Source: Pleodorina starrii
Taxonomy: Eukaryota > Chlorophyta > Chlorophyceae > Chlamydomonadales > Volvocaceae
Reading direction: 5' to 3'
Assembly: GCA_030267565.1 (NCBI GenBank)
Contig: BRXU01000003.1
Span: 4,563,001-4,627,000, forward strand
Length of the DNA stretch: 64,000 nt
Below the pieces are notes generated by a model, which was not told the DNA's origin, made no database searches, and was given only the letters and a program-made list of their open reading frames with translations. Position 1 is the stretch's first letter. Each line of letters starts with the position of its first letter. Positions 30,384 through 43,134 of this stretch are shown one piece after another. Both the position numbers and the translations under genes were made by a program.

Positions 30384-31036
30384 TCACATTTTTTCCAAAA
30401 TCGAATGGACGAGCTCCTGCCTGTAACTCGGATACAACCTCGCACACACAGTATTAACCACCTGACGAGCATAAAACACATTAATCGGCTTATCAATCTC
30501 AATACACAAATCTACATACTTCTCAGCAATTAATCTACGATGATCTGACACAATATTGGGCAACCCCATCGCATACTCCCTCAACTGCTCCATAAGACCC
30601 AACTTCTTATTCTTCTCCTTCGCTTTCAACTCAGCATTCACTTGCCAATACTTATCATGCTCCCTGGCAACAACCTCATCCCCAAAATTCAAAATACTAC
30701 GAAACACAACAACTGGCAACGTTGCCTTATCAGCACCTTTACACAAATATCGTAAATATATCTCCTTACTCTCCACAAACTTCTCACTCACACTTTAACA
30801 CTTGTTGCCCTTCACTTCTGGCAATGCATTCTTAATGCGTACTGTGATAGCTCCACGTTTCAACTCTGTCCACAAATATGCCTGATAATGAGGCCGCTTA
30901 GCACCCCCTGTTTCATACACCATGAACAACTTCCCAGGAATTTCCCTCAACACATCAACCACTCGACGACGCCACACTCGACGGTCCCTCTCGATCTTTG
31001 CCAAATCTTGCTCATCATCAACAACTTCAATATCGT
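30384..31036 (-). pseudogene. rep: Rep, second copy (premature stop, N-terminus cut off)
   Basis: Identical to the intact Rep over the shared 653 bp except at 30795, where a Tyr codon of the intact copy is TAA (plus 30795-30797). The element ends at 31036, so the first codons of Rep are replaced by flanking DNA. The catalytic-tyrosine segment lies downstream of the stop. This copy cannot give a full Rep. Confidence 0.8.
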
Positions 31037-32646
31037 ACAAGCGGCATATGGGCGTGGAAGGCGATGTATCAGCGTTACATGACGGCTATGTCGGCCATAT
31101 CAAGAGTTGTACATCCTTCGATGTTGAGAATTATTGTGAGAGCACCGTGATGATCCCGCGTGTTGTGTGCAGTGCATGTCGAGGAACTGCATGCGTCGCC
31201 ATGATCGCACGTGAGGTGCAGCCACGCTGCTATGACAGGTTGCCGCGCACGAGGTCGCTGTATCCATCAGCGCATCCCACCTGTGTAGTTGGTAACACGA
31301 TTGGTCTGACGGAATGCAGCGCGGCGTGGGAAATGCCCCGATCCAACAGAGCGCACGCGAGTACCCGTTAGAGCAAACAAATTATGACAGAAAATAGACT
31401 TGTTGTGAAATCATGTCGCGTCACATTGCGGTCGGGCAAAACGACCCGCCCTCTCGCGCGCCCGCCCTGCCTGCCGACAAGGCGCATGTGGGTAGCAAGG
31501 GCTGCGACCAGCAGTTGCCGCACTGAATGGCACCGCGCAGCCATAACGGGTGAAAGTGATAAGTCGAGCCAAGAAGCGTACTGTATGAAGTATGCTCGGG
31601 ACCGGGCCTGCACCCAGAAATGAAGGAAACACGTGCAAACACGCCGCCAAGGGGCAGCCCTAGCGCATCATGGTCTCTCGTGCCAGCGTATGGGATCCAG
31701 TCGAGCATGAATCATCGCGCGATATCCTGGACGTGCCGCGCGGAAGTTGTGGATCCCTTCCGACTAGTCGTCGTCCACTTGACCAGCCGGTTGTATGGGA
31801 TCGCGAAATCAAGAAACAATGCACCTATGCAACTTATCTCTTCCGGCTTGTAATACCTACCACAGGAACTATCTGGTATCAGCTTTATCGGTGGTCAGGG
31901 CAAAGGATTTTCGATAACATTTATATTATGCTGCAAAGAGTCAAGCGCCGCCTTTACATTCACAAGTCGTACCATACGACATTCTCGTCACCATCACCTC
32001 AGTCGAAAATTTCCCAACCTCTACGTATACATATCTATTTATTTATGTTATCCCTTGGCTCGCGACGCACGATGGTTAGGTGACAAAGGTACATAGGACC
32101 AGTCCAACGATAAAGGACCACTGCCTGGTACAAAGGACCTGTCTAACGGTATTCACATACTCAACATTGTACCGTTGTTACCGTTGGATACCGACCGCTA
32201 AGGCTCTCGCCCCTATGGGGGCGAGCCAACTCTGACCACATTGTAACGTGGCAAACGTTTGGACAAAATTAGCATTACGCGGCGGCGAGTACGCATCTTA
32301 CGCACAGCGAACATGGTCGAAGGATCGAAAAACTACGAATGCAGAGCGCCAACGATACCTTGGCGTACCACAGACGACATAGTGGTTTAGGAGGTTGCAC
32401 AGCTACTCACTTACCGCTTTGCTTACGCAGGCTCCGGGACTGTCCATGGTCTCGGAAAAGGTTGGACGGCGCGGACGGCGTAACCGTCGGGGCCGATGAG
32501 GCCACGAAGTGTGATAGAAAGCAAGATTGCACTTTTAACAAGACAGGTGGCCTGTCGATCAAGCAAACCTGCTCGATACACAAAGCATCGCGTGCCTGTC
32601 GGACGCGTGACAAATCGGTACCGTACGTGCTGTACAGGCCGCGAAA
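31037..32646. other. Right flank of the CRESS element, no gene recognised
   Basis: Mixed-composition DNA. A frame entering from the viral side continues to about 31371 with several Cys codons but no domain I know. From about 31.9 to 32.2 kb the sequence is AT-richer. No copy of the Gypsy element's missing 5' part was found here. Confidence 0.4.
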
Positions 32647-33589
32647 GTGTGTGAAACGGTGTTTTTTTACCCCAACGACCAGGTCAGGAGTCATTTCTAT
32701 GCGATCACTGATTTGGTTACTATGCGCGTAACGGAGGAGGGGCTGCCGGTGGACCGGCCTATTGTTTGGAAAACACGCGCACGCTATCTCGGACTGCATT
32801 TTGGCCCTAACAGTGCCTTCGCTTCCTGCACGGATGAGCTTTATGCTGCGGGCCGGAGGGCCATGTTTGCCCTGCTCAGTAAATTGCGGCGGCAAGGGCT
32901 TCTGTTGCCTTCCATCGGTATGAAATGTTTCAACGCGCAAGTCCGTTCCGTGTTGTCGTACGGTTCGCAGCTGTGGGGTGCCGACTTGGTTTTAGCCTTG
33001 CTAGAGAGGGGTTTCCCGGCCAATGAAGCTTCACGATCCTGCTATTTCGAAGCGGCTACGCGAGACCGTATGGTCAAGCTTCAGATTTCATTTATGAAGC
33101 AATTGGTTGGAGCCGCCGTTCCACCTCTGCAGTTGTTGTTTAGGGAGCTAGGTCAGATGCCCTTGCAGTTACACTGGGCCGAGTCTGTTTTTCGTTTTTG
33201 GAATAGTTTGGCGGAGGTCACTAGCACCGTGTACCACAGTGCCTTTCGCCACGAGATCCGGTTGGCTTTAGAAACGAATTTGCAGGGTGACGGATGGGGC
33301 TCCAAGGTCATCCGGGTTCTGAATTATTTAGGGCATGTCTGGGCCGAGGACGCGGCGGCAGGTAATATCGATACTAGGGTCAGGCGGTGCGCGGCTAGCA
33401 AGCTTGACGTCGAGGCGCTGATTGACACCCTCAGGGGTCGCGTCAACGACGACTGGGGTAGCGATAGGTTAGCTGTGGACCCGCGCGCTTTCGTTACAGA
33501 CGCCAGAAAGCCCGGTGTTAAGATGTGTCGCCATAAGCATTGGATGGGGCTGCCGAAGCAATTTGAGGGTTATATCCCCCCGGCACACC
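32647..33589 (+). pseudogene. LINE (non-LTR retrotransposon) ORF2, region after the RT core
   Basis: About 310 codons resembling the part of LINE ORF2 just after the RT catalytic core: a YLGLHF block (thumb region) and VRSVLSYGSQLWG, followed by a long alpha-helical linker. Catalytic RT motifs and endonuclease are missing upstream, so the 5' part is lost. The frame ends at a 21-bp tandem repeat beyond which LINE-like sequence stops for about 450 bp, then resumes. It is a broken element, not a gene. Confidence 0.7.
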
Positions 33590-33631
33590 AAGGGGGGCGG
33601 GGAGACACCTAAGGGGGGCGGGGAGACACCT
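33590..33631 (+). repeat. Two exact 21-bp tandem units inside the LINE
   Basis: The unit starts AAGGGGGGCGGGG and ends AGACACCT, and is present at 33590-33610 and 33611-33631. It marks the point where the LINE frame is interrupted by about 450 bp of unrelated sequence. Confidence 0.85.
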
Positions 33632-34059
33632 CAAGGCCCACTGTGAACCCGCCCGGCCTCCATTTGGTAAACACATTTCTATGCAGCCTGTGTAGTTAAC
33701 GCACGAACATGAATATATTGCCAAGTCAACTGCCGTAACTGCAAGCCGCCCCTGACTTGCCGAAAGGCCTCTATGACGTGCGATTCTCTTACATGTTCAT
33801 CAACCCTATTCAGCCGTCTCCGGCATAGCACTCAGAGCTCCAGTCTATGCTTTGTCAACGTCCATGTCACTACCAGAGCGAGCATCGTGACTCAAATGCA
33901 ACTTGGGACACGCCAAAGGGTGCATTTCAAATTTGCAAAGTCATTCCGTATGCGAATAATACAATTGACCGTCCAGTGGCGTCCGTTTGTATTGTTCCCT
34001 AGCCTCGACCCTGGCCTGTCCCCGTAGCCGTCGGCCGGCCGTCCCTGTACGGGGAACAC

Positions 34060-34353
34060 CGTTCCTTACTTCGTTTTCGGTTGTGCGTTTCTAATTTGGC
34101 GGTTAACAGTGAAAGCAGTCGGTCTAGAGAGCTTCGTGTATGCAAAGCGTGTCGTTCTGATGGCGCTATCGAGGACGAGAAGCATTTTCTGTGGGAGTGT
34201 CCTGCTCTTGTGTCGGCGCGGCAGAAGATTTGGGACTTAGGTGTACCCACTACTGCGAGTGTTCACGATGTCATGCAAGTTGATGACCAGCGTGGTCTTG
34301 CGAAAGCTATTTACGAGATGTTTGCTTTGCGGCGTGAGCGTATCGCTTCCTAA
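34060..34353 (+). pseudogene. LINE ORF2 C-terminal zinc-knuckle segment
   Basis: The frame resumes with LLRFRLCVSNLAV and then CKACRSDGAIEDEKHFLWECP, the C-terminal CCHC module of LINE ORF2 proteins. It ends at a stop at 34351-34353. It is the distal part of the element at 32647-33589, separated from it by an insertion. Confidence 0.7.
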
Positions 34354-34821
34354 GAGTTTGTCTGGGTGCGAACACATCCAGTCTACTTCATCCATCACCA
34401 TCGTATCACCATCGTTTCGAATCTTTCTTTGTCTTTTTGGTTTTCTTTATCTTTTTTGCGCGACTGAGGCGGTTCATGAGCCTCCGGGTTCGTTTGAGCC
34501 GTACGAGCTCATTGAAGCTTGTAACATCCATCCATCCGTGAAACGGTGTGTTTTCGGTATGTAGGCAAGCACGCGTAGCGGATGTGTTACAGTAACTATA
34601 CTAGACAGCAGATCGAACAGGGACCTAGGTGCAGTCGACCCGAAGACTGACACGAAGGGGACGGAACGCTTTCCTTTGCAATGCACCAGCTGACGCTGTG
34701 TGCTTCATTCACCGTTTTGCCCAAGATTACGCTGCAGCAAATAACCCTTCGTTTTGGGGAACAGAGTCTGCAAATCCATTTATTACTTATTCCGCTCCTA
34801 TGTTGCCACGTAATAACGTAA
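34354..34821. other. LINE 3' end and promoter region of the kinase gene
   Basis: AT-richer stretch with T-runs (about 34410-34460) directly after the LINE. No coding feature is seen. It precedes the proposed start codon of the kinase. Confidence 0.4.
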
Positions 34822-36879
34822 ATGCTTCGCATTTTTAATTGCTGCTTCCGGCCGCATGAAGATGCTCGGGTTGTCCTTAACGGGAACAACTCTGAGTTAG
34901 GGAAAGGAACACCGGTAACGCAAGGACTTGAATCTTCAAGAGAAAAAGAAGAGTTACCGGATGAAACTACATGCAACCAGGTGCGGGATGGCCGGCCGGT
35001 GGCGAGCCAGTTAACGGATGCGCCCGGACGGCCGAGCGGCGAGCGCCCAACACTGTACAGCGACCCGGTACTCCTGGCAGGTGTCGCTTGCGCATGTGCA
35101 ACGAGTGGTATCCACAATTGCGGGTGGATGCGAGGAGGCGTGGCTTTATAGGATAGACGCGGCGTTGGCCATCGCATTGGAGCACTTCGACGCCGAAAGC
35201 GCGAGGTGGGTTGCTTCATCGGCCGCTTCGACGAAGCCTCCATGCAATTCAAAACCCCAGCTCGCGGACCCATTTTTGGCTCCTGCTGCCCGCGAGCTCA
35301 ATCACACCTCTCACCACCTCCCACTTCACCTCCCTGCTCCCTCCCCCGCCGCCGCACCTTCGCAGTCTCCACACGGTGTACGATGGTGGCCTTGCGTTTG
35401 CCGCCCTGTCCGCGTGCGGCATCGGCTCGGAGGACCTCCCCCGCTGCCTCCCCCACAGCCTCACGCAGGACTCCTCCACCAGCGTGGCGGTACTTCTGAC
35501 CGGACAGGTGGGGCCGCTTGAGGCAGCCTCGCCTCACCGCCTCGCCGTCCCTGCCCTGCCCTGCCCTGCCCTGATCCAACGACGCATTGCGCCCTTAGCC
35601 CAGCCCTTCACAGCCCGGCCCGGCCCGACCCGGCCCTGGCACACGCCGGATATAAGGAGCAGCAGCATCAAATCAACGCAGCGGTCGGCCCCCAACCCAC
35701 TGCGGCCATGACGCCCCGACAGCAACCTCGCAGACCCAATTCCCTCCCGGTCCCGCTCTCGCCCCCCGCCCGTCCCCGCCCTCCCCGTCCTCCCTCGCGC
35801 CCGCCCCGCGTTCTCCAGGCGCGGTGCGGCTGCGCCGGCTCCTGCGGCGCCATCCGCGCCTCCGCGCTCCCCGCCCACCCCTGCACGGCCTCCCTGCCCG
35901 GCAACTTGGACGCCCTGCCGCCCGACTGGGAGCAGCTGCACTGCCGCCACGGTCTGCGGCACTTCATCTGTGTGCCGCTGCTCGGTGGAGAGCTGGCGGT
36001 GGGGGCACTCACGCTGGCCACCCGGCAGGGTGGGTGAGGGCGGAGTCCTCTGCGTCTCGAGGAGTCGGGAGTTGGGAGTCGGGAATGGCGAGCCTTTCGG
36101 GTTTTCGTGGGAGAGGTGGTGCGGCTGCGGTGCACGTTCCAATTTAGCGCGCCCAACCCCTAACCCCCGTCACAGCTTCCTCCTCAGCCCCGCGCCGCCG
36201 CCTCCGCCGCCTCCGCCGCCTCCGCAGGCTCCCTCCCTCCGGCCTGCTGGCACCCGGACGCCCTGGGCCTGGTGGCCGCCACGCTGTCTCTGCTGATGCA
36301 GCCGCGCCAGCTGTCCATCACCACCAGCATAATGACGGAGATACACCTGGCTCGAAACATGGACGAGCTCGTACGGGCCGTACGACGCGGCGTGTTTGAC
36401 TTGGTTGTGGCCACCACGCACCTGCCGCCGGTGCTGCGACTGGCGCTCATCCGCGCGGTGAGTGAGTGAGTGAGTGAGTGAGTGAGTGAGTGAGTGAGTG
36501 AGTGAGTGAGTGAGTGGGCGAACCCACCCAGCACCCACCCGGCTGGAGCGACTGACGCGCTTCGGACTTTCGCATTTTCGGGGTATTCCTCGCAATTCCG
36601 AACGTTGGGAGCAGGAAGGCGCGGTGGCAGTACGCTGTGGTGGGCACGTGGGCAGTACGGTGTGGTGGGCACGTGGGCAGTACGGTGTGGTGGGGGCTGG
36701 CTTGGCGTGGTCAGTGTGGATTACGTGAATCAGCCGACCCACATCCCCTCATCCCCACATCCCGGATGCGTTGCGCCGTCGCCCCTTTGCTCCTCCTCCC
36801 ACTCGCCCCCCGCCTGCCTGCCTCACCGCCTGCCCGTCCCTCTCTGTCTCTGCACCCGCAGAGGTAAATGCCACTGTTC

Positions 36880-36913
<34 letters not shown>

Positions 36914-39900
36914 CGGCTGCCAGTCGTCGATATCCCCGACCTCCCTTCTATCTCGTCCGCCCGTCCGTCCTCCGTCGTCGTGTGCGCTGTTTGCTCACCG
37001 GCCGGTGACGGATGCGGGTGTGTGTGCGTGTTGCGGACTTGCGGTGCAGGACGGCTCCGCGGCGGCTGTGTTTGAGGAGGCGGCGCAGCGGCGCAGCAGC
37101 TTCACTCGGCTGTCGGTGTGCTCCGAGGCCGCGGGCCCCACCGGCGGTGTGCCGGAGATGCTGCAGCCGGCCACCTTGCGGCGGTCCATGGACGCAGTGA
37201 GCCGCATCAGCGCCAACCAGCTGCTGGGGCAGGTGGGGCAGGTGGGGCAGGTGGGGAGGGGTCTGGGATGTGGGCCGTGGGCCGTGAGGGGGCGGGGCGA
37301 TAAGGAATGGGATGGGGTGGGGTGGGTGGGGCCTCAACCTGCCCTGCCCTGCCCTGTCCTGCCCGGTGATGCCTCGTCCTGGCGACATGGGACGGTGCGC
37401 TGTGGCACCAGAGCGGATCGGGCGCTGCATACCTTCACGTCGCGTCTTCGTGTGACCGCGCCTTTGACCGGTCCTTCACGCCCCGCCCCTCCCTCTGCTT
37501 CTCCGCCCTCCGCCTCCCCGCAGATGACCCGGGAGCGGCTGACGGGCAACTGGCCCAGCTGCGGCGATGCACAGGCCTCCCCGCCCATGGCCGGGCGCCC
37601 GCTGGCGCCTCCCTCCCTGTCCGGAGGCGCCGGAGGCGGAGGTAAGGGACCGACCGGGAATCTCGTTCCCCGCTGCGCTACCCGCACCGGCTGTGCGGTA
37701 CGACCCACCCGATGGAATCAGGGCCCCGAGACGCATGTACACGCGCTCTGTGTGTCTGTGTGTGTGTCTGTGTGTGTCTGTGTGTGTGTGTGTCCCTCGA
37801 GAAGGGGGGAACTGCCTTTTCCTGACCCCGGGGGACGCGCCATGCCTCCGATGGGAGCACCACGCCACGCCTCGCCACGCCCTGCCGTGCCTCGCCTCCC
37901 GCAGGCCGCTCCAGGTCCTGCGTCCTGGCGGTGGAGGGCGCGGCTACCGGCGGAGGCGGCGGAGGTGGAGGTGGCGGAGGTGGCGGCGGCGGCGGCGGAG
38001 GCGGCCCCGCCAACGGATCCTCCGATCCGCTGCTGGACAGGGGCTGGATGCCGGTGGCGCTGCAGGAGCGGCTGGCAGCAGCAGCGGCTGCCGGCGGTGG
38101 CGGAGGCGGAGGCGGAGGCAGCGGCCCGGGGACGGGGACGGGCAACGGGATCGGGGTGGTCGCCGGGAGTTCCTTCACCACCGGGAACGTCAACAACCAG
38201 CCCGGAGGCACCCACCCGGTCACCGCAAACCACAACAAGGTGTGCAGGGGGACCCGGGTTGGGACCCGGGGGGCGGAGGCAGTGAAGAGGATACCGCGGC
38301 GAAAGGGTGGCGGGTGGCGGAGGTGGGGAGTGGCTGTGGACAATTGGTGAATCGAACCCGCGTGGGGCAGGACGCAGGAGCCGCCGCCGCCAAGGGGGGG
38401 TTGAGGGCCGGGCCGGGCCACGGGCGCTGCGCCGCTGTCCCGGCTGACGTCCTCGTCGCCGCGGTTGGGACGCACTGTGCCTTCCTCGCCCTCCTTCGTC
38501 CCGGTCTCGGTCCCGGCTGTGTGCGAAGACGCCCGCGCCCGCCCGCCTGCCCGCGCGCTGCGCACGTGTGTCCCGGTGTACCTCTGCCGCCCCATGCACA
38601 CGGGGGGAGGAGGGGGACGGTGAGGGTGCTCCGGCAGGGGGGGGCGCGGGCGCAGGGCGCGCTCGCGCACATGAGTGCGTGGCTGCGTCCCAGCGGCTAT
38701 TCCCTGGCGTGTGTGCGTGCGCAGGGGTGTCGTCGTCTTGGCATGTTACCTGGCGGTGGTGGTGGTAGTGGGAGGGAGGGAGGGTCCGTGCAGGGGCCGA
38801 GCCCCAGCCACCCCGCGTCCCGCGCCGTCCCTTGTCCACCCGGTGCACCCCTTCCCCTGCGGTATTTCGCGCAGGGCGGCACCCGGGGTCACAGCCTGTC
38901 TCTGTCCAACACGCTGCTGGGGGAGAGCCTTCAGAAGGAGTGCGGGCTGTGGATATCGGACTGCACACTGTACCTGCAGGTGGGGTGGGGTGGGGCGGGG
39001 TGGGGTGGGGATCTGGGGAATGGGGGAGAGGGCAGGGGCAGGGGCAGGGGCAGGGGCTGTATCCGAACGTGCACAGCAGAGTGTGTGTGTGCGTTTGTTG
39101 GACTGGAAATTGCGGCTGTGTGGCCCGCCCGCGTTCGTGCGACCGTACACTGCACTGCACTGCACGTTCATTGAAGAGCTTCCTATAGGGGGTCAGGACC
39201 GCAAACCGCAATGCAAGGCCGGGCGGGGACTGCGCGAGGTGTGTGGCCGCAGCGGGGCAGCACCTGCCACAGGCCCCCGCCGCTCACCGCTCACCGCCTG
39301 TGTTCAACCGGATTATCCGGACCTTGAACCCTGAGGTGGAAAGAAAGGGGCCGACGGCGGAATGGCGGAATCGGCAGCAGCGGTTGCGACAGCCGCAGTA
39401 GCAGCATGGCGCCTTCTTAGCAGTAGCCGATGCCTGGTGCCGTAGGTTTGAATTCGGCGGCTCCTCACCGAGTCGACGGGGTTGCGGTTGCCTGGTAACC
39501 TGGTGGGCGGCGTGCCTGTGCCCGCCCGCGCAGGAAGCCCGGACCTATCCCCGCGACATTGTCTTCTCCCGGGGTAGCCGCGCGGTGCACTCCATCGCGG
39601 TGTGCGGCGGCCGCCACAACGGCGCGCCGTTGCTGGGCGCGTACTGCGTGTACGGCGCCGTACTGCCGCGTCAGCTGCTGCGTGCCGTCACGCTGGAGCT
39701 GGAGCAACTACTCAAGGTACGACAGGGCGCGGCTCGGAGGAGAGGGTGTATGAGGAGGGTTTCGGCGCGGGATCCTGGGCCGGGCTACTGGGGGGGGGGG
39801 GGTTGCTCGCCGGGAAGCAGGTTGTGCTTTGCGCGCAGCGGATTTTTGTGTTGTACCCCACCCGATCCGGCCCGAATCGACCCGACCCGACCCGACCCGA

Positions 39901-40274
39901 CCCGACCCGACTCTTTTAACCACCGCCGCCACCGCCGTGCAGCCGCGGCCGCTCCCCACCCGTCCATCCGCTGCGGCGTCTTTTTTTATAACCCTGACCA
40001 ATTCCCTTGTTTACCTTGTTTACGGGCTCCGGCCTATACGTGGATACCCCCCCCTCGCTCGCCGCCTCCGCCTCCGCCCCCCGCAGCTCCTGTCCCCGTC
40101 CGTGCACGCGCGACTGGGCTCCCCGGTGCTTCTGGACGAGTGGCTGTACCTGCACGAGGAGCTGCTCAACCCCGCGAGAATGGACCCCACCCGCCGCCAG
40201 CCGCGACTCTCCGCCTCTGTCGCGCCACCGGAGCTCGCCAACCCCGGCGGCGCAGCAGCCCTCAATGGCGCCGG

Positions 40275-40308
<34 letters not shown>

Positions 40309-43102
40309 TTCCCCAGCTCGCCGCCTTCGCAGCGAATTGGGCACCACCACCACCAGCAGCACCACCACCAGCATCACCACCAGCAGACAGGCGGTGGCGG
40401 CGGCGGCGGCGGTGACGCCACCGGCGCTGGCGGCCAGCTCTCCCCGCCGGTGGCGGTGCCGATCTCCGTGGGAGCGCGGGCGCACGAGCAGCTGTACGAG
40501 CGAGGGACGTCGGTGACCGGCGCGCCGGGCGTGGCACGCGGCGGAGCGGTTTGCGGCGGCGGCGGCGGCGACGGCGGCGGCGGCGGCGCCGTGCCGTCGA
40601 GTGTGCTGCTGTCGACGGCGACTCGCTTCAGCGACCAGATGGACGTCGACTCTCCTCGGCCGGGCTCCGTCCGCCTGCAGCAGATCCTGGGTCTGGCCCT
40701 GGGTCAGAGGCAGGGGCAGGGGCAGGGGCAGGAGATCCACTCGCCCGCGCAGGGGGCAGTGGCCATCGCGCCGGCGCCCGGGCTCGGGTCGGGAGTGGGC
40801 ATGGGCGCAGTGCGGGCCGTGATCCCGACGCTCGTCTCCTCCCTCCGGGCGCTGGGGTTGGCGACCAAATCCATTTCCGGCGCTCCAGGGGATGCAGCCA
40901 TCCTGCCGCCGAGCCTGATGGACGGAATGGCCGGTCCGCCGGCGGCGGCGGCGGCGTCGCCGGCGGCGGCGAGGGCGGCGGTGATGGCCGGCGCTCGCGC
41001 TGCCGCCTCACTAGATCACGACCGCGCCGCCGGCGCCCGGCCGGCGGTGCTGGCTGCGGCGACGGCGTTGCGGCCCTGCTCCACTGGCAGTGCCGGCGTC
41101 GCATTCGTGTCGTCATTGCTGTGCTCCCCGGCGACAGGACACGACGCGATGAGCGCGGCGGGGGTGGCGTCTGTGTTTGGGACGCTGGGGGGCGTCGGAT
41201 CGGGCGGCGTGGGGCTGGGCAGCCGCACGGCGACGGCGGGCGCCGTGGCGCGCACGATGCTGGCGGCGCCGTCGTTCACGGTGGAGTCGGTGCGCAGCGC
41301 TGGTTTCGGAGGCGGGCTGCGTCGCGCGCCGCTGGTTTCGGGGCTGCATGAGCGGCTGGCGGCGGCGCAGGCGTCTCGGCTGGTGCACGGCAGCGCCATT
41401 GAGCACCAGGAGGAGCTGTCGGCGATTGAGGTAATGGAGAAGGTGAGTGGGGGGAGGGGGGGGTGGGGTAATTAAATCGGCCCGGGACGAGGGAACGCAA
41501 CGCAGTTCCGAGGGAGGAACTGCGAGTGGGGGAAGGGGGGGTGGGGTGGCGTGGTGGGGAAGTAGGCGAGGGGCGGTGATGATCCGACGTGGAGGAGGGC
41601 CCTCCGTCGCATCCGGGACCTCTCATCCAACCACCCCGGGTCTTCCAGGCCGCTCGCGACTGTTCATGCCGATTAGTGTGTGGTGGGTAGCGGGTAGTGG
41701 CTGCATCCGACGCACCGACGGTTAACGTAACAGTCCAGACCAACCTAGTCGAAGCACTCGTGCCGGGGGGCGCTCTGCGGCCCCGACTGGCTGAATGACC
41801 ACCGCCGCGTGTGGTGGTGGTGATGGTGGTGTGCATGGACGCAGATCGGCGAGGGAGGCTACGGCGAGGTCTACCGGGGGCAGTACGATGGTACGGAAGT
41901 GGCCATCAAGATTGTGTACGAGCCGCACAACAACGCCGCGTCGGCGGCCCAGCCTCGACTGGGCAAGCCCGGCCTGAGCCTCGCGCAGGTGTGTGGGTGC
42001 GAGCAGGTGCGGCCCGTCAGGTCGGTTCTTGCGCGGTCGGGTCGGGTCGGGTCGGGTGAGCTCCGGCCCGGCTCGGCCAGATGCAGTGCTGCCTCTGTCA
42101 GGTCAATTCAGGTCGGGTCGGGTTTGGTCCGTTGCGGCCCCGCTGGCTTGGGCGTTGGGCCCCGCCAATGGTGACACGACGTCGCTGTCCCTGCTCCTGA
42201 CTCGGTTGCTGCGGCCACATCTGCTGCTGCTGGGGCTACCGCTGCTGCCGTCGCTCGCCAGTCTGAATTTCTGTGTACCGGGGATTCACGGCAGGATCAC
42301 GGCAGGACCAGGGGGGTGCACACCCTACGTCCATAATGCCGTACCGGGCGCTGCTGGTCTGCTGTGCCGCTGCCGCTGCCGCTGCCGCCATGCGCCGCCT
42401 CCGGCGCACGCCCCTCCCTTCCGTGCCCGCACCCGCACCCGCACCCGCACGGCCGCACCTTGCTCGTACCTCGTTGCCCGTCACCTTGGCCCCGAAACGT
42501 TCCATCTGTTGGACTGTTTCCGTCTGCGTATGTCGGCCATCCAGCAGCCTATTGCCTATTCTAGCTGTCCTTCTCCACCCCGATTCTCTCCATATGATGT
42601 GTCCCAGGGCGCCGGCACAGCCAACACGGCGGCGGACGACGACGAGGCGGCGGCAGCGGCGGCGGACGGCGGCGGCGGCGGCGGCGGCTGCACAACCGCC
42701 GGCTGCACCACCGCGCCCTTCGCCCGCGGCCTGCATGACGCCTTTGAGCTGACCGTCAGTGTCAGTGTGAGCCACCCAAACATTGTCCAGGTGCTCACCT
42801 TCTTCACAGGTGGGCGGCTGGGAGGGTGAATGGGTGGCTGGCTGGCTGGCTGGGGTGGGGTGCTGGGTCGTGGTTGGGGCTGGGGCCGGGGGCAGGGGCT
42901 GGCTGACTGGCCTAGTTACTGGCCTGGCTGCTCGCTGCCTGTTTGAATGGTTGTTGGCTCGCTCGCTCGCTTGCTTGGTGGTTGGTGGTTGGTGGTTGGT
43001 GGTTGCAGATGTGTACGTGCACGTGGAACGGCGGGGAGGGTCCAATGAGCAGCTGCCGTCAGCGGCCGCCTGGCGCATGCCGCCGCCGCCGTCGCCGCTG
43101 CG

Positions 43103-43134
<32 letters not shown>

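Larger units (their letters stand above)
28651..31036 (-). mobile_element. Integrated CRESS-DNA virus-like element, 1.43 tandem copies of a 1671-bp unit
   Basis: Positions 28651-29365 match 30322-31036 without indels at an offset of exactly 1671 bp; I found one mismatch (29124 G, 30795 T). On the minus strand the order is partial Rep, Cap, intergenic region with stem-loops, Rep, first codons of Cap. That is what integration of a circular or rolling-circle multimer would leave. The block is markedly AT-rich inside GC-rich DNA, has no introns, and uses codons unlike the neighbouring genes. The genes encode an HUH-type Rep and a capsid-like protein. Left neighbour: Gypsy element; right neighbour: unrecognised unique-looking DNA. 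Confidence 0.85.

Noticed and set aside
31037..31371. Cys-containing plus-strand frame after the viral element as a gene
   Set aside because: It begins inside the antisense of the Rep copy, has no recognised domain, and lacks a start codon of its own in good context.
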